From: ATX-6F1 sp943369485 | GTDB lineage: Bacteria; Cyanobacteriota; Cyanobacteriia; PCC-6307; Cyanobiaceae | Direction of reading: 5' to 3' | NCBI GenBank assembly: GCA_943369485.1 | Contig: CALRNH020000010.1 | Location: forward strand, 62,001 to 126,000 | DNA length: 64,000 nt | Shown here: in pieces, positions 1 through 7,205 of the stretch | Position numbering within the stretch: the first letter of the stretch is position 1 | How the letters are laid out: every line of letters begins with the position of its first letter | Program-made: the position numbers and the translations under genes | The notes under the pieces: model-generated | The model's input: the letters and a program-made list of their open reading frames with translations, nothing else | Told to the model about the DNA's origin: nothing | Database searches by the model: none

Positions 1-424
1 ACTTGGTCTGGATCTGGTAGAGGCAGACCGGCAACTGGCGGTATGAGCGCAACAGATCGGCGGCCAGGGCGGTGATCACCTCCTCATGGGTGGGGCCCAG
101 ACCCAACGAGCGCTGTTGACGATCCACCAGGTGAAACATGATTCCCTCGCCCGCGGTGTAGCCCTGCCAGCGGCCACTGCGTTCCCAGAGTTCGGCGGGC
201 TGCAGCTGGGGAAGCAGCGTTTCGAGACCCCCAACAGCGTTCATCTCCTCGCGCACGATCGCTGAGATCTTCTGCAGCACGCGCCAGAGCAGAGGCAGGT
301 AGACATAGATCCCGGAGCCCACCCGACGGATGTAACCGCCCCGCAGCAGCAGCTTGTGGGAGATGATTTCGGCTTCGGCGGGGTCGTCCCGCAGCGTCAC
401 CAGCATCAGGCGGGAGACGCGCAT
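1..424 (-). CDS. proS: Prolyl-tRNA synthetase, N-terminal part (cut by window edge)
   Basis: Charges tRNA-Pro with proline in the cytoplasm. Only about the first 141 residues lie in the window, read leftward from an ATG at 424-422. The start MRVSRLMLVTL, the segment RGGYIRRVGSGIYVYLPL (residues ~28-45) and the class II motif region LGLGPTHEEV (~107-116) are typical of bacterial-type ProS, whose full length is normally 570-600 residues. It diverges from the rightward gene at 564 across about 140 bp that must hold both promoters. Family assignment is secure; the catalytic core and editing domain cannot be checked here. Confidence 0.93.
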   Translation of the reverse strand, partial: MRVSRLMLVTLRDDPAEAEIISHKLLLRGGYIRRVGSGIYVYLPLLWRVLQKISAIVREEMNAVGGLETLLPQLQPAELWERSGRWQGYTAGEGIMFHLVDRQQRSLGLGPTHEEVITALAADLLRSYRQLPVCLYQIQTK

Positions 425-563
425 GGGAGGAGTCGAGGGAGCGTTGGGGTCGGACGCTATCACTCGATCCTGCAGGGACATCGCTTCGGCTCCCATGGCC
501 ACTGGCGAGACCGAAAAGCTCTGCTAAGGTCCCCTGAACTCCCAACCGTCGCAAAGTCGTCTC

Positions 564-1049
564 ATGCTCGCCCATTCGATTGCCGCCGGTGGGGTGGGCG
601 CGTCTTCAGCGGCTTCGCTCCAGGGTGGAATGCCTGCAGGCACCCATGGGGCACCGATGGTGGTGGGCGATGCCCTGATCGGCATCGATGAGGTGCAGAG
701 AGCGCTGAACCGCTCGCGGGCCTCGGTCTACCGCTACACGAACACCGATCCCCGCAACCTCAATCCACCGTTCAACCCTCGCAAGCTCAACCCCGAATAC
801 CGAAGCGACCAGAAGGATCCGCTCCATTTCCATCCCAACGAAGTGGCCCGCTTCGCCCGCGATGTGCTGCGCATCAAGGAGGTCACCGTGGAGGTGCTCA
901 ACTCCCCCTCCACCGCAACCCAACAACTCTTGAGCGCGATCCTTGAGGAACTGCGCTCGATCCGCCAGCACCTTGGCGGCATCGAAAGTCCGCCCCTGGA
1001 GTTCAGCGCCAAGCGCGAGCGCAACGAGCAATCCCGCCCTGCGGCCTGA
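564..1049 (+). CDS. Conserved cyanobacterial protein with helix-turn-helix-like N-terminus
   Basis: No named function is recognised. After a low-complexity start, the stretch GIDEVQRALNRSRASVYRYT resembles a MerR/AlpA-type helix-turn-helix in which a recognition helix follows a short turn. A basic, proline-rich linker and a helical C-terminal part (ILEELRSIRQHLGG) follow, possibly for oligomerisation. A DNA-binding or resolvase-helper role is therefore inferred, not shown. The start is uncertain: ATGs at 564, 630 and 657 are in frame, and the residues before MVVGDALIG look like unconserved leader, so 657 may be the real start. The gene lies between proS and ppa. Confidence 0.7.
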   Translation: MLAHSIAAGGVGASSAASLQGGMPAGTHGAPMVVGDALIGIDEVQRALNRSRASVYRYTNTDPRNLNPPFNPRKLNPEYRSDQKDPLHFHPNEVARFARDVLRIKEVTVEVLNSPSTATQQLLSAILEELRSIRQHLGGIESPPLEFSAKRERNEQSRPAA

Positions 1050-1226
1050 GACCAGGGGGGACCGGTCCAGGGGGAAACTGGATCGTCTTTCGTTTAGGTG
1101 TCAGAATCAAGAGGACTGAATCAGTGCGCGACGGCGTCAGGTGGCTGACCCTTCGATTCCACGATTCGGTCGCTTCGTCCTTCGATCCGAGCATCGCAGG
1201 CCGGGGCTGCCCCCTCACCCTCGTCC

Positions 1227-1610
1227 ATGGACTCCGACCCCCCACCCCGAACCGCCGCCAGTCAACCCTTCACCGACGACTCCACGGCAGCGGACTCCGG
1301 AGAGGACCCTTTCAGTCAACACCCGTTTCAGGCCACAGGTTCCGCCCTGGCTGGCGTCTTGATCGCCCTCCTGGCCCTTGCCCTTCCTCTCGCCAGCGTG
1401 ATGGGTGACCGTCCCGCCCAACTCGGCGTGGACGGCGGCGACCTCGGCCGTGACGGTTCTGGCAATGGTCCGTCCAGGAGTAGCGGAACCGAGACTGGGG
1501 CTGTTCTCACCCTTCCGGCCACCCTGAACGATGGATCTCGAATGCCTGCCCGCCTCACCCGCCCCAGGGCTGGTGAATCTGGTGGTGGAGATTCCCGCCG
1601 GCAGCCGTAA
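1227..1610 (+). CDS. Possible small single-span membrane protein overlapping ppa
   Basis: An open frame of 127 residues with one convincing hydrophobic helix (GSALAGVLIALLALALPLAS, residues ~38-57), an acidic/Ser-rich N-terminus and a Gly/Arg-rich tail. Against it, the last ~80 bp overlap the start of ppa in another frame, no clear ribosome binding site precedes the ATG, and the tail looks like random high-GC translation. It may be a real small membrane protein with a different end, or a chance frame. No function can be assigned. Confidence 0.35.
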   Translation: MDSDPPPRTAASQPFTDDSTAADSGEDPFSQHPFQATGSALAGVLIALLALALPLASVMGDRPAQLGVDGGDLGRDGSGNGPSRSSGTETGAVLTLPATLNDGSRMPARLTRPRAGESGGGDSRRQP

Positions 1611-2112
1611 CAAATACGAATACATCCCAGAAGCTGGAGTCATGGCCCTCGATCGGGTGCTGCACTCCTCCGTGCGCTACCCCTTCGACTACGGGTTCGT
1701 CCCCAACACCCTGGCCGATGACGGTGCTCCGCTCGATGCCATGGTGATCATGGAGGAGCCCACCTTCGCCGGATGCCTGATCGTTGCCCGGCCCATCGGT
1801 GTGCTCGACATGATCGACAGCGGCCACCCCGACGGCAAGCTGCTCTGTGTGCCGGCAGCCGATCCACGCCAGGACGGCATCCGCAGCATCCGCCAGATCG
1901 CCACCACCCAGCTGGAGGAAGTGGCGGAGTTCTTTCGGATCTACAAAAATCTGGAGGGCCGTACCACCACAATTCTCGGTTGGCAGAATTGCGACCGGGT
2001 CGCAGCCCTGCTGGAGCGCTGCATCAAGGCCGCCCAGGGGCCACTCAGCGGCGCCGTTGAAGCAGGAAACCCTCCACGTCGAGGGCCTGGAAGATCCGCG
2101 CCGGATCACTGA
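1531..2112 (+). CDS. ppa: Inorganic pyrophosphatase (family I)
   Basis: Hydrolyses pyrophosphate to phosphate in the cytoplasm, pulling biosynthetic reactions forward. Family I features are visible: VEIPAGSRNKYEY (residues ~19-31), RYPFDYGFVPNTLADDG (~49-65) and the metal-binding PLDAMVI that follows. The start MDLECLPASPAPG resembles other cyanobacterial Ppa N-termini. The length of 193 is slightly above the bacterial norm because of an Arg/Pro-rich tail (PPRRGPGRSAPDH). Its last 68 bp overlap the 3' end of the convergent methyltransferase gene, so the tail residues are probably dispensable. Confidence 0.93.
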   Translation: MDLECLPASPAPGLVNLVVEIPAGSRNKYEYIPEAGVMALDRVLHSSVRYPFDYGFVPNTLADDGAPLDAMVIMEEPTFAGCLIVARPIGVLDMIDSGHPDGKLLCVPAADPRQDGIRSIRQIATTQLEEVAEFFRIYKNLEGRTTTILGWQNCDRVAALLERCIKAAQGPLSGAVEAGNPPRRGPGRSAPDH

Positions 2113-2704
2113 ATCCAGCCGCGTTCACCAGAGCCGTCAGGCGGGCCACACCGATGGGGTGAAGGGCCTGGGTCAGTGGCACCAGCTGTTCGTCGCTGGC
2201 CAACAGCCCACTGGCCCGCTGAAAGCCCAGCCAGGCGGCCTCGATCTGCTCACCCAGGCCACTGAGGGACGAGCGCATCAGATCGACCAACACCAGTTGT
2301 CCACCGGGCTGAAGGCTCTGGGCGAGGGCCGTGAGGAAGGCCAGCTTGCTTCCGTCATCGGGCAGCGACTGAAGCACCAGCACCGAGAGGGCCCCGGCGA
2401 ACCGTCCGTTCTCTTCGAGCGATTCCACCGTGCAGGGGCGCCATTCGATCGAGGGCGCATGGCTGAGCCGTTCCTGGGCCACCTGAAGCATGGCCGCCGA
2501 TGGGTCGATGGCCGTCAGCCGCCAGTCGGGTCGTTGGGCCACCGCCTCCAGGAGCTCGGCGCCGGTGCCACAGCCGGCCACCAGAACCGCTGCACCCTGC
2601 TGAGCGGCGCTGGGACCAGCGGCCAGCAGCGCCACCGCCAGGCGGGCCAGGCTGGTGTATCCGGGGATCAGCTGCTGCAGGATCAGGTCGTAGCCGTTCG
2701 TCAT
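2045..2704 (-). CDS. Class I SAM-dependent methyltransferase
   Basis: A Rossmann-fold methyltransferase of about 219 residues with unknown acceptor. Motif I is VLVAGCGTGAELLEAV, followed by the acidic end of strand 2 in LTAIDPSAAML and a post-motif LQPGGQLVLVDL. This order is characteristic of class I SAM methyltransferases of the UbiE/Tam type. The ATG at 2704 (MTNGYDLILQQ) is preferred; a longer frame from 2731 adds only MVAHPHEPQ. Its 3' end overlaps ppa tail to tail, and it diverges from the ferredoxin gene. The substrate cannot be read from sequence. Confidence 0.82.
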   Translation of the reverse strand: MTNGYDLILQQLIPGYTSLARLAVALLAAGPSAAQQGAAVLVAGCGTGAELLEAVAQRPDWRLTAIDPSAAMLQVAQERLSHAPSIEWRPCTVESLEENGRFAGALSVLVLQSLPDDGSKLAFLTALAQSLQPGGQLVLVDLMRSSLSGLGEQIEAAWLGFQRASGLLASDEQLVPLTQALHPIGVARLTALVNAAGFSDPARIFQALDVEGFLLQRRR

Positions 2705-2803
2705 CTGGGGTTCATGGGGGTGGGCGACCACGGCGGAGGGACAGCTGAGCCGATGCTAGGGAGCACCTCCGCCAAGATCCGTTGCACAGGGCAAAAGAAG
2801 CCG

Positions 2804-2823
2804 CCGACCTACAGGTAGGTTGG
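2804..2823. promoter_or_regulatory. Inverted repeat upstream of the ferredoxin gene
   Basis: Two 9-nt arms around an AG spacer (core ACCTAC-AG-GTAGGT, extended by CCG/TGG with one G-T pair) end about 25 nt before the ferredoxin GTG start, in the gap between two divergent genes. It could be a dimeric repressor site or a small hairpin in the ferredoxin leader. No regulator is assigned. Confidence 0.35.
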
Positions 2824-2848
2824 ACGGCGCCATGCCCCCCTATCGCCA

Positions 2849-3208
2849 GTGCCCACCATCCGTTTCGAACAGGAAGGCCAGCAGGTCGGCTGCATCGAGG
2901 GGGCCAATCTGCGCAAGGCCGCCCTGGACGCGGGCATCAACCCCTACAAGGGCCTGAACAACTTCAACAATTGCGGTGGCCTCGGCCAGTGCGGCACCTG
3001 TGTGATGGAGGTGCTCGAAGGCGAGCGCAACCTCTCTCCCCGCAGCGATGTCGAGCAGGTCTACCTGGCCGACCGTCCGGCCAACTACCGCCTCAGCTGC
3101 CGCACCACCGTCAACGGCGACGTGACCGTGCGCACCCGCCCCAATGCTGGGGTGGGCAAAGGCTCCAACAGCCTGGTGGGAGCCCTCAAAGCGCTGATCG
3201 GAAAGTAA
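2849..3208 (+). CDS. 2Fe-2S plant-type ferredoxin
   Basis: A 119-residue electron carrier. Three clustered cysteines (NCGGLGQCGTC: C42, C48, C51) and a distal one in YRLSCRTT (C84) match the CX5CX2C...C pattern of plant/adrenodoxin-like 2Fe-2S proteins. It differs from the main photosynthetic PetF in sequence and has a basic, glycine-rich C-terminal extension after the fold, so it is probably a specialised ferredoxin. The GTG start gives MPTIRFEQEG at the first beta strand. It is followed 7 nt later by the ArsC-like gene, suggesting co-transcription. Confidence 0.88.
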   Translation: MPTIRFEQEGQQVGCIEGANLRKAALDAGINPYKGLNNFNNCGGLGQCGTCVMEVLEGERNLSPRSDVEQVYLADRPANYRLSCRTTVNGDVTVRTRPNAGVGKGSNSLVGALKALIGK

Positions 3209-3215
3209 GGGCGCC

Positions 3216-3599
3216 ATGAGCGCCCCAACGGCACCAGGGCCGGGGAACCCCCTGCTTGTCTACAGCTACGCGACCTGCAGCACCTGCCGCAAAGCCCTGA
3301 AGTGGTTGCAGGAGCGAGGCATCCCCCACGAGGTGGTGGACATCACCAGCTCGCCACCCTCCCTGACGGAGTTGCGCCAGGCCCTGGCCTCTCTGGGAGA
3401 TCGCCGGCGCCTGTTCAACACCAGCGGCCTGAGCTACCGCGCCCTCGGTGCCGCCGCCGTCCAGTCGATGAACGACGACGAGGCTCTCTCGGCCCTCGCC
3501 TCCGACGGCAAACTGATCAAGCGGCCCTTCGTGATCACCTCCAGCGGCGAGGCCCTCACCGGCTTTGATCCTCAGCGCTGGCTGGAGGCGTTTCGCTGA
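3216..3599 (+). CDS. ArsC/Spx family thioredoxin-fold protein
   Basis: A 127-residue member of the ArsC/Spx/MgsR family. LLVYSYATCSTCRKALKWL (residues ~13-31) carries a redox CXXC (C21, C24) on the first helix, and the C-terminal LIKRPFVITSSGEALTGF carries the conserved Lys-Arg-Pro loop of the family. Whether it reduces arsenate or is a redox switch like Spx cannot be decided; there is no arsenic operon context. It directly follows the ferredoxin gene. The last 44 bp overlap the convergent membrane-protein gene. Confidence 0.83.
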   Translation: MSAPTAPGPGNPLLVYSYATCSTCRKALKWLQERGIPHEVVDITSSPPSLTELRQALASLGDRRRLFNTSGLSYRALGAAAVQSMNDDEALSALASDGKLIKRPFVITSSGEALTGFDPQRWLEAFR

Positions 3600-5079
3600 C
3601 CTGTGGCGTAAGGGTGAGGGCATCGAGCTCCTGCATGAGCTGCTCGATACCGGCCCGGTTGATCTGGGCCAGATAGGTCACCTTGAGGTTCTCCAGGAGC
3701 GCGCAGATCAGTTGCTGGCTGCGCACCAGTCCGCCTCCCGACTCCAGGGCCAAGGCCAGTTCATCCCAGAAGCGATCGATCAGGTCCTGGACCTCGCGCA
3801 CCTGCTGATCGTCGGCCTGCTCCAACCTCTGGCCGGTGCTGCGGGAGAGCCCCAGGAGGTTGTCCACAACTCCAGCCGCCAACTGCCGGCTGAGCTCCTG
3901 CTCCACCTGCAGCAAGGGCTGAAGGCTGCGCAGGGCCGGTGGCAGCACCGTGGTGCGAAAGCTCTGCTGCAGGGCATGTCCGACGATCGCGCGAAGCTCC
4001 GGCGCCAGACGCGGCGCCACCTGGGCGAGCACCAGCGGGCCCCAGATCCGCAACAGTTCCACCACCTCCCATTCCTGCTGGGAGGGCACGCTCTGGTGGC
4101 TGCGCAGGGTGCGGATCCGGTCGGGCCACTGGGGGGAACGAATCAATTGCTGCATCCCATCGACAAGCTGAAGGGCCAGCACCTCAAACAGCTCCACCGC
4201 CAGCAGGGCCACCACACCGCGGCTGAGCACCGCCCGCAGGGGCTCGAAGTTGACCAAGCCACTCGACTGGAGGCGCTCGATCACCGACACCAGGCGCAGC
4301 GGCCGCCAGAAGGGCAGCAGCAGCGGCAGGTCGGTCCAGCGACGCAGGCAGGCCTGACGCCAGCTCAGACCCGGCAGACGCCGGCGCAGGCGCACCAGAC
4401 GCAGCAGGATGTCGAGCAGGAAGATCCACTGGAACAGCAGCAGGTCGATGCGCCAGAAGTGGTCGGTGGGGCGGCCGCTCTCATCAATCGATCGCCAGTA
4501 GTTGGTGGCCACCAGAGGCAACACCTCCTTGCGCCAGAACTGCCGTTCACGGCTCCAGGGGTGCTGCTGCAGCCAGGTGTCGCTGAGCAACCGCTCCGCC
4601 GAAGCCTTGGCGGAATCGAGATCGGCGCGCTGACGCAGCCGGTTCTTGATCTTTTCCAGGGTTCCGGTCGCACCGGAGGCCTGAAACGGGTTGGTGTCGA
4701 TCAGAGCGCGGGTGAGCTCCAACTGCTGACGCCGCAGTTCTGCCCGCTGGCGGGAATCGCCTCCGGGCTGGGTCATGGCCCGATCAAGGTCCTCGAAGCG
4801 CAGCAGAAAAGTGCGGGTCTCCCGGTGGGGCTCGATCCCCTTCACCGGGTCGTAGAGGGGCGTGACGTCGGGCAGGACCGTCATGGGCAGCTTCAGCGGC
4901 AGCGACGGCAGGGGGTAAAGGTTGCGCTGCAGCCAGAAGCTGCGCAGGGGCACGTAGCTGAGGTCGAAGCCCACAAAGATCAGGTTGACGGCGGCCCAGA
5001 GGGCCACGAAGCGGTCCCAGCCCCGCCACAGCGGCGCCGCTTCCGGGGGGACCGGATCGTGCCAGCGGGGCCGAACCAT
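3556..5079 (-). CDS. Large conserved membrane-associated protein of unknown function
   Basis: A 507-residue protein I do not recognise. One hydrophobic segment lies near the N-terminus (FVALWAAVNLIFVGFDLSYV, ~23-42) and a second mid-protein (LLLFQWIFLLDILLRLVRLR, ~208-227). Between them is a charged, probably extramembrane helical region. The C-terminal half is rich in Leu/Gln helices with coiled-coil character (QELSRQLAAGVVDNLLGLSR; EQADDQQVREVQDLIDRFW). The coding strand has consistent third-position GC and normal codon use, so it is a real gene. It diverges from lepB. Function unknown; a scaffolding role at a membrane is only a guess. Confidence 0.8.
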   Translation of the reverse strand: MVRPRWHDPVPPEAAPLWRGWDRFVALWAAVNLIFVGFDLSYVPLRSFWLQRNLYPLPSLPLKLPMTVLPDVTPLYDPVKGIEPHRETRTFLLRFEDLDRAMTQPGGDSRQRAELRRQQLELTRALIDTNPFQASGATGTLEKIKNRLRQRADLDSAKASAERLLSDTWLQQHPWSRERQFWRKEVLPLVATNYWRSIDESGRPTDHFWRIDLLLFQWIFLLDILLRLVRLRRRLPGLSWRQACLRRWTDLPLLLPFWRPLRLVSVIERLQSSGLVNFEPLRAVLSRGVVALLAVELFEVLALQLVDGMQQLIRSPQWPDRIRTLRSHQSVPSQQEWEVVELLRIWGPLVLAQVAPRLAPELRAIVGHALQQSFRTTVLPPALRSLQPLLQVEQELSRQLAAGVVDNLLGLSRSTGQRLEQADDQQVREVQDLIDRFWDELALALESGGGLVRSQQLICALLENLKVTYLAQINRAGIEQLMQELDALTLTPQVSETPPASAEDQSR

Positions 5080-5161
5080 GGGGTCAACACACGACGTATC
5101 AGGCTAGGGAAGGGGCCCTGCCTAATCTCCAGCATTCACCGCGCCCCAGGAGCGCCAGCCC

Positions 5162-5926
5162 TTGACCGCCCAGGACCCCCAAGCCCCGCCGCCCCCGACC
5201 TCGCCAGCAGCACCCGTCAACAAGGCTTCCGCCGAGAAACCGGTGGAGAGCGCCTGGGGGTTCTGGCGCAGCGTGGTGATGACTCTGGCGATCGCCCTGG
5301 GGGTTCGTCAGTTCCTGCTCGAGGCCCGCTTCATCCCCTCGGGCTCGATGCTGCCGGGCCTCCAGATCCAGGACCGGCTGCTGGTGGAAAAGCTCAGCTA
5401 CCGGCAGCGGGAACCACGGCGGGGAGAAATCGCGGTGTTCCACTCCCCGTACCACTTCGATCCCGCCCTCTCCGTCGACCACAAGGTGGGTCCCCTGCGC
5501 TGCCTGCTGGTCAACCTGCCCCTGGTGGGGGCCCTGCCGGGGATTCAGGAACCCGCCTGCGATGCGTACATCAAGCGCGTGATCGGCGTGCCCGGCGACC
5601 ATGTGGTGGTGAACCCCCGGGGCGAAGTGAACATCAACGGCCGCCGGCTGGTGGAGCCCTACGTCAAGAGCTATTGCCCCGTCGACAACCAGGGCATGGG
5701 CCCCTGTCGCCCCCTGAACGCCGTGGTGCCCAAGGGCCACGTGCTGATGCTCGGAGACAACCGCTCCAACAGCTGGGACGGGCGTTTCTGGCCAGGGGGA
5801 CCTTTCGTGCCCCAAAGCGAGATCATCGGCCGCGCCTTCTACCGCTTCTTCCCCTTCAACGCCCTGGGAAGTTTGGGGGCTCCTGATCCCCTCAGGCCTG
5901 CGGCCCCCGCCACAGGGAAGCCCTGA
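5162..5926 (+). CDS. lepB: Signal peptidase I
   Basis: Membrane serine protease that removes signal peptides from exported proteins. After a Pro-rich cytosolic start, one membrane anchor (residues ~34-52) leads into box B FIPSGSMLPG with nucleophile Ser62, box D YIKRVIGVPGD with the general-base Lys138, and box E GDNRSNSWDGR. The start is a TTG at 5162. The product of 254 residues is near the cyanobacterial norm plus a Pro/Ala C-terminal tail. The 3' end overlaps the convergent dihydroorotase-like gene by 35 bp. Confidence 0.94.
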   Translation: MTAQDPQAPPPPTSPAAPVNKASAEKPVESAWGFWRSVVMTLAIALGVRQFLLEARFIPSGSMLPGLQIQDRLLVEKLSYRQREPRRGEIAVFHSPYHFDPALSVDHKVGPLRCLLVNLPLVGALPGIQEPACDAYIKRVIGVPGDHVVVNPRGEVNINGRRLVEPYVKSYCPVDNQGMGPCRPLNAVVPKGHVLMLGDNRSNSWDGRFWPGGPFVPQSEIIGRAFYRFFPFNALGSLGAPDPLRPAAPATGKP

Positions 5927-7181
5927 GACCTGTGGCCAGCACCTGGCCCCGCTGACGCTCGGCCGCCAGGGGTTCGTTCGCGGCCAGGGGCGCCTCGGGG
6001 TCCGCTAGCGGGTCCCACTCCTGATCTGGATCGAACAGCAGCCAGCGGCGGCCGCCCAGTTCCAGGCGCTCCCCAGGCCGACCCAGCAGGCGGGAGGGTC
6101 CCCAGCTCAGGGCCTGCCAAAGCTCAGCCGCGCTCCAGCCACGGCCCACCACCAGCTCCCGCCAGAGCGCCGGCAGCACGAAGCGGTGGCCGGCCACACC
6201 GCTCTGGCGCTGGTCCACTGGCAGCAACTGCTCTTCCGCATCGAGGGGATGGTGGTTCACAGCCACGGCGGTGAGCAGCCCTTCGGCCAGGGCCGCAATC
6301 AGAGCCTCCCGATCCGACGGCGTGCCCAAGGACGGCACCACGTGCCAACCCTCGGCCATGGGATCAAGGAGGCCGCTATCGGCCACCAGATGCCACCAGC
6401 CGACGCTGGCCAGCGGCAGGCCAGCGCGAGTGGCTGAGGTGGCTTGACGAAGTTGCTGCACGCCGGCGGCGGTGCTGAGGTTCATCAGCCTCAGGGGGAT
6501 GGGCTCAGGTAGCGCCTGGGCGGCCAGGGTGAGCAGGCTCTGCAACGGAAGGATTTCGCTCGCCACCGGATCCAGGGGCCAGCCGGCCCGCAGGGCCTCC
6601 ACCCCCTCCCGCACGAAGCCCTGCTGGGTCAGCGAGCGATCCCGGGGCGCGAACAGCAGCGGCCGATCTCCGCCCTCCGCCAGGCGCAGGCCCCGCTCCA
6701 GCAAGGCCAAGGGCGGCAGATCGCCGTCTTCGGCCAGCCCGATCGCCCCGGCGGCCAGCTGGTCCCCATGGGGGGCCAGGTCCTCGCCCCGCCCGCCGCA
6801 GCTGAAACTGCCCCAGAGCAGCAGTTCGAAAGGAGCGGGGGCGCTCAGCTGCAACCGTTCGGGCCTGTCGCGCCAACTGCGGGCCCGGGGCAGCAGCGCA
6901 ACGGTGCCGTAACCCGCAGCGGCAGCCGAGCTCACGAGCGTGGCCAGCGTTTCGGCCCTGCCGCTGATCGGATCCTCCAGCACGCTATGGGGATCGACCA
7001 AGCTGGGGGCCAGAAGCCAGCCCTGGGCCTCCAGTGTTGGCAGAGCATCAACAGCGGCCTGATGACGTGCCTCGGAGCCATAGGCGGCGATGGCACCGTC
7101 CTTGAGCAGAACGTCTTCGTGGCGCAGGGGCTGATCGGGCCCCTCCAACAGCTGGACCTGGCGCAGGAAGCGGGCGGACAT
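5892..7181 (-). CDS. Dihydroorotase-like amidohydrolase, probably catalytically degenerate
   Basis: A 429-residue amidohydrolase-superfamily protein resembling class I dihydroorotase of pyrimidine synthesis. The metal motif that should read HXH near the N-terminus is LVDPHSVLEDP: the first His is kept and the second is lost. The late metal/substrate region VNHHPLDAEEQLLPVDQ is also divergent. Overall architecture (N-terminal beta sandwich, barrel, C-terminal GRRWLLFDPDQEWD) is retained. It is therefore likely a non-catalytic PyrC-like subunit or an enzyme with another substrate, with a genuine pyrC elsewhere. It convergently overlaps lepB. Confidence 0.75.
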   Translation of the reverse strand: MSARFLRQVQLLEGPDQPLRHEDVLLKDGAIAAYGSEARHQAAVDALPTLEAQGWLLAPSLVDPHSVLEDPISGRAETLATLVSSAAAAGYGTVALLPRARSWRDRPERLQLSAPAPFELLLWGSFSCGGRGEDLAPHGDQLAAGAIGLAEDGDLPPLALLERGLRLAEGGDRPLLFAPRDRSLTQQGFVREGVEALRAGWPLDPVASEILPLQSLLTLAAQALPEPIPLRLMNLSTAAGVQQLRQATSATRAGLPLASVGWWHLVADSGLLDPMAEGWHVVPSLGTPSDREALIAALAEGLLTAVAVNHHPLDAEEQLLPVDQRQSGVAGHRFVLPALWRELVVGRGWSAAELWQALSWGPSRLLGRPGERLELGGRRWLLFDPDQEWDPLADPEAPLAANEPLAAERQRGQVLATGLRASLWRGPQA

Positions 7182-7205
7182 CGAACCCCTTGGTGTGGTG
7201 ACGAT

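Noticed and set aside
3565..5886. A 773-codon open frame on the + strand across the unknown membrane gene and lepB
   Set aside because: It is antisense or out of frame to well-supported genes and has Gln/His/Arg-rich nonsense composition; high GC makes stop codons rare.
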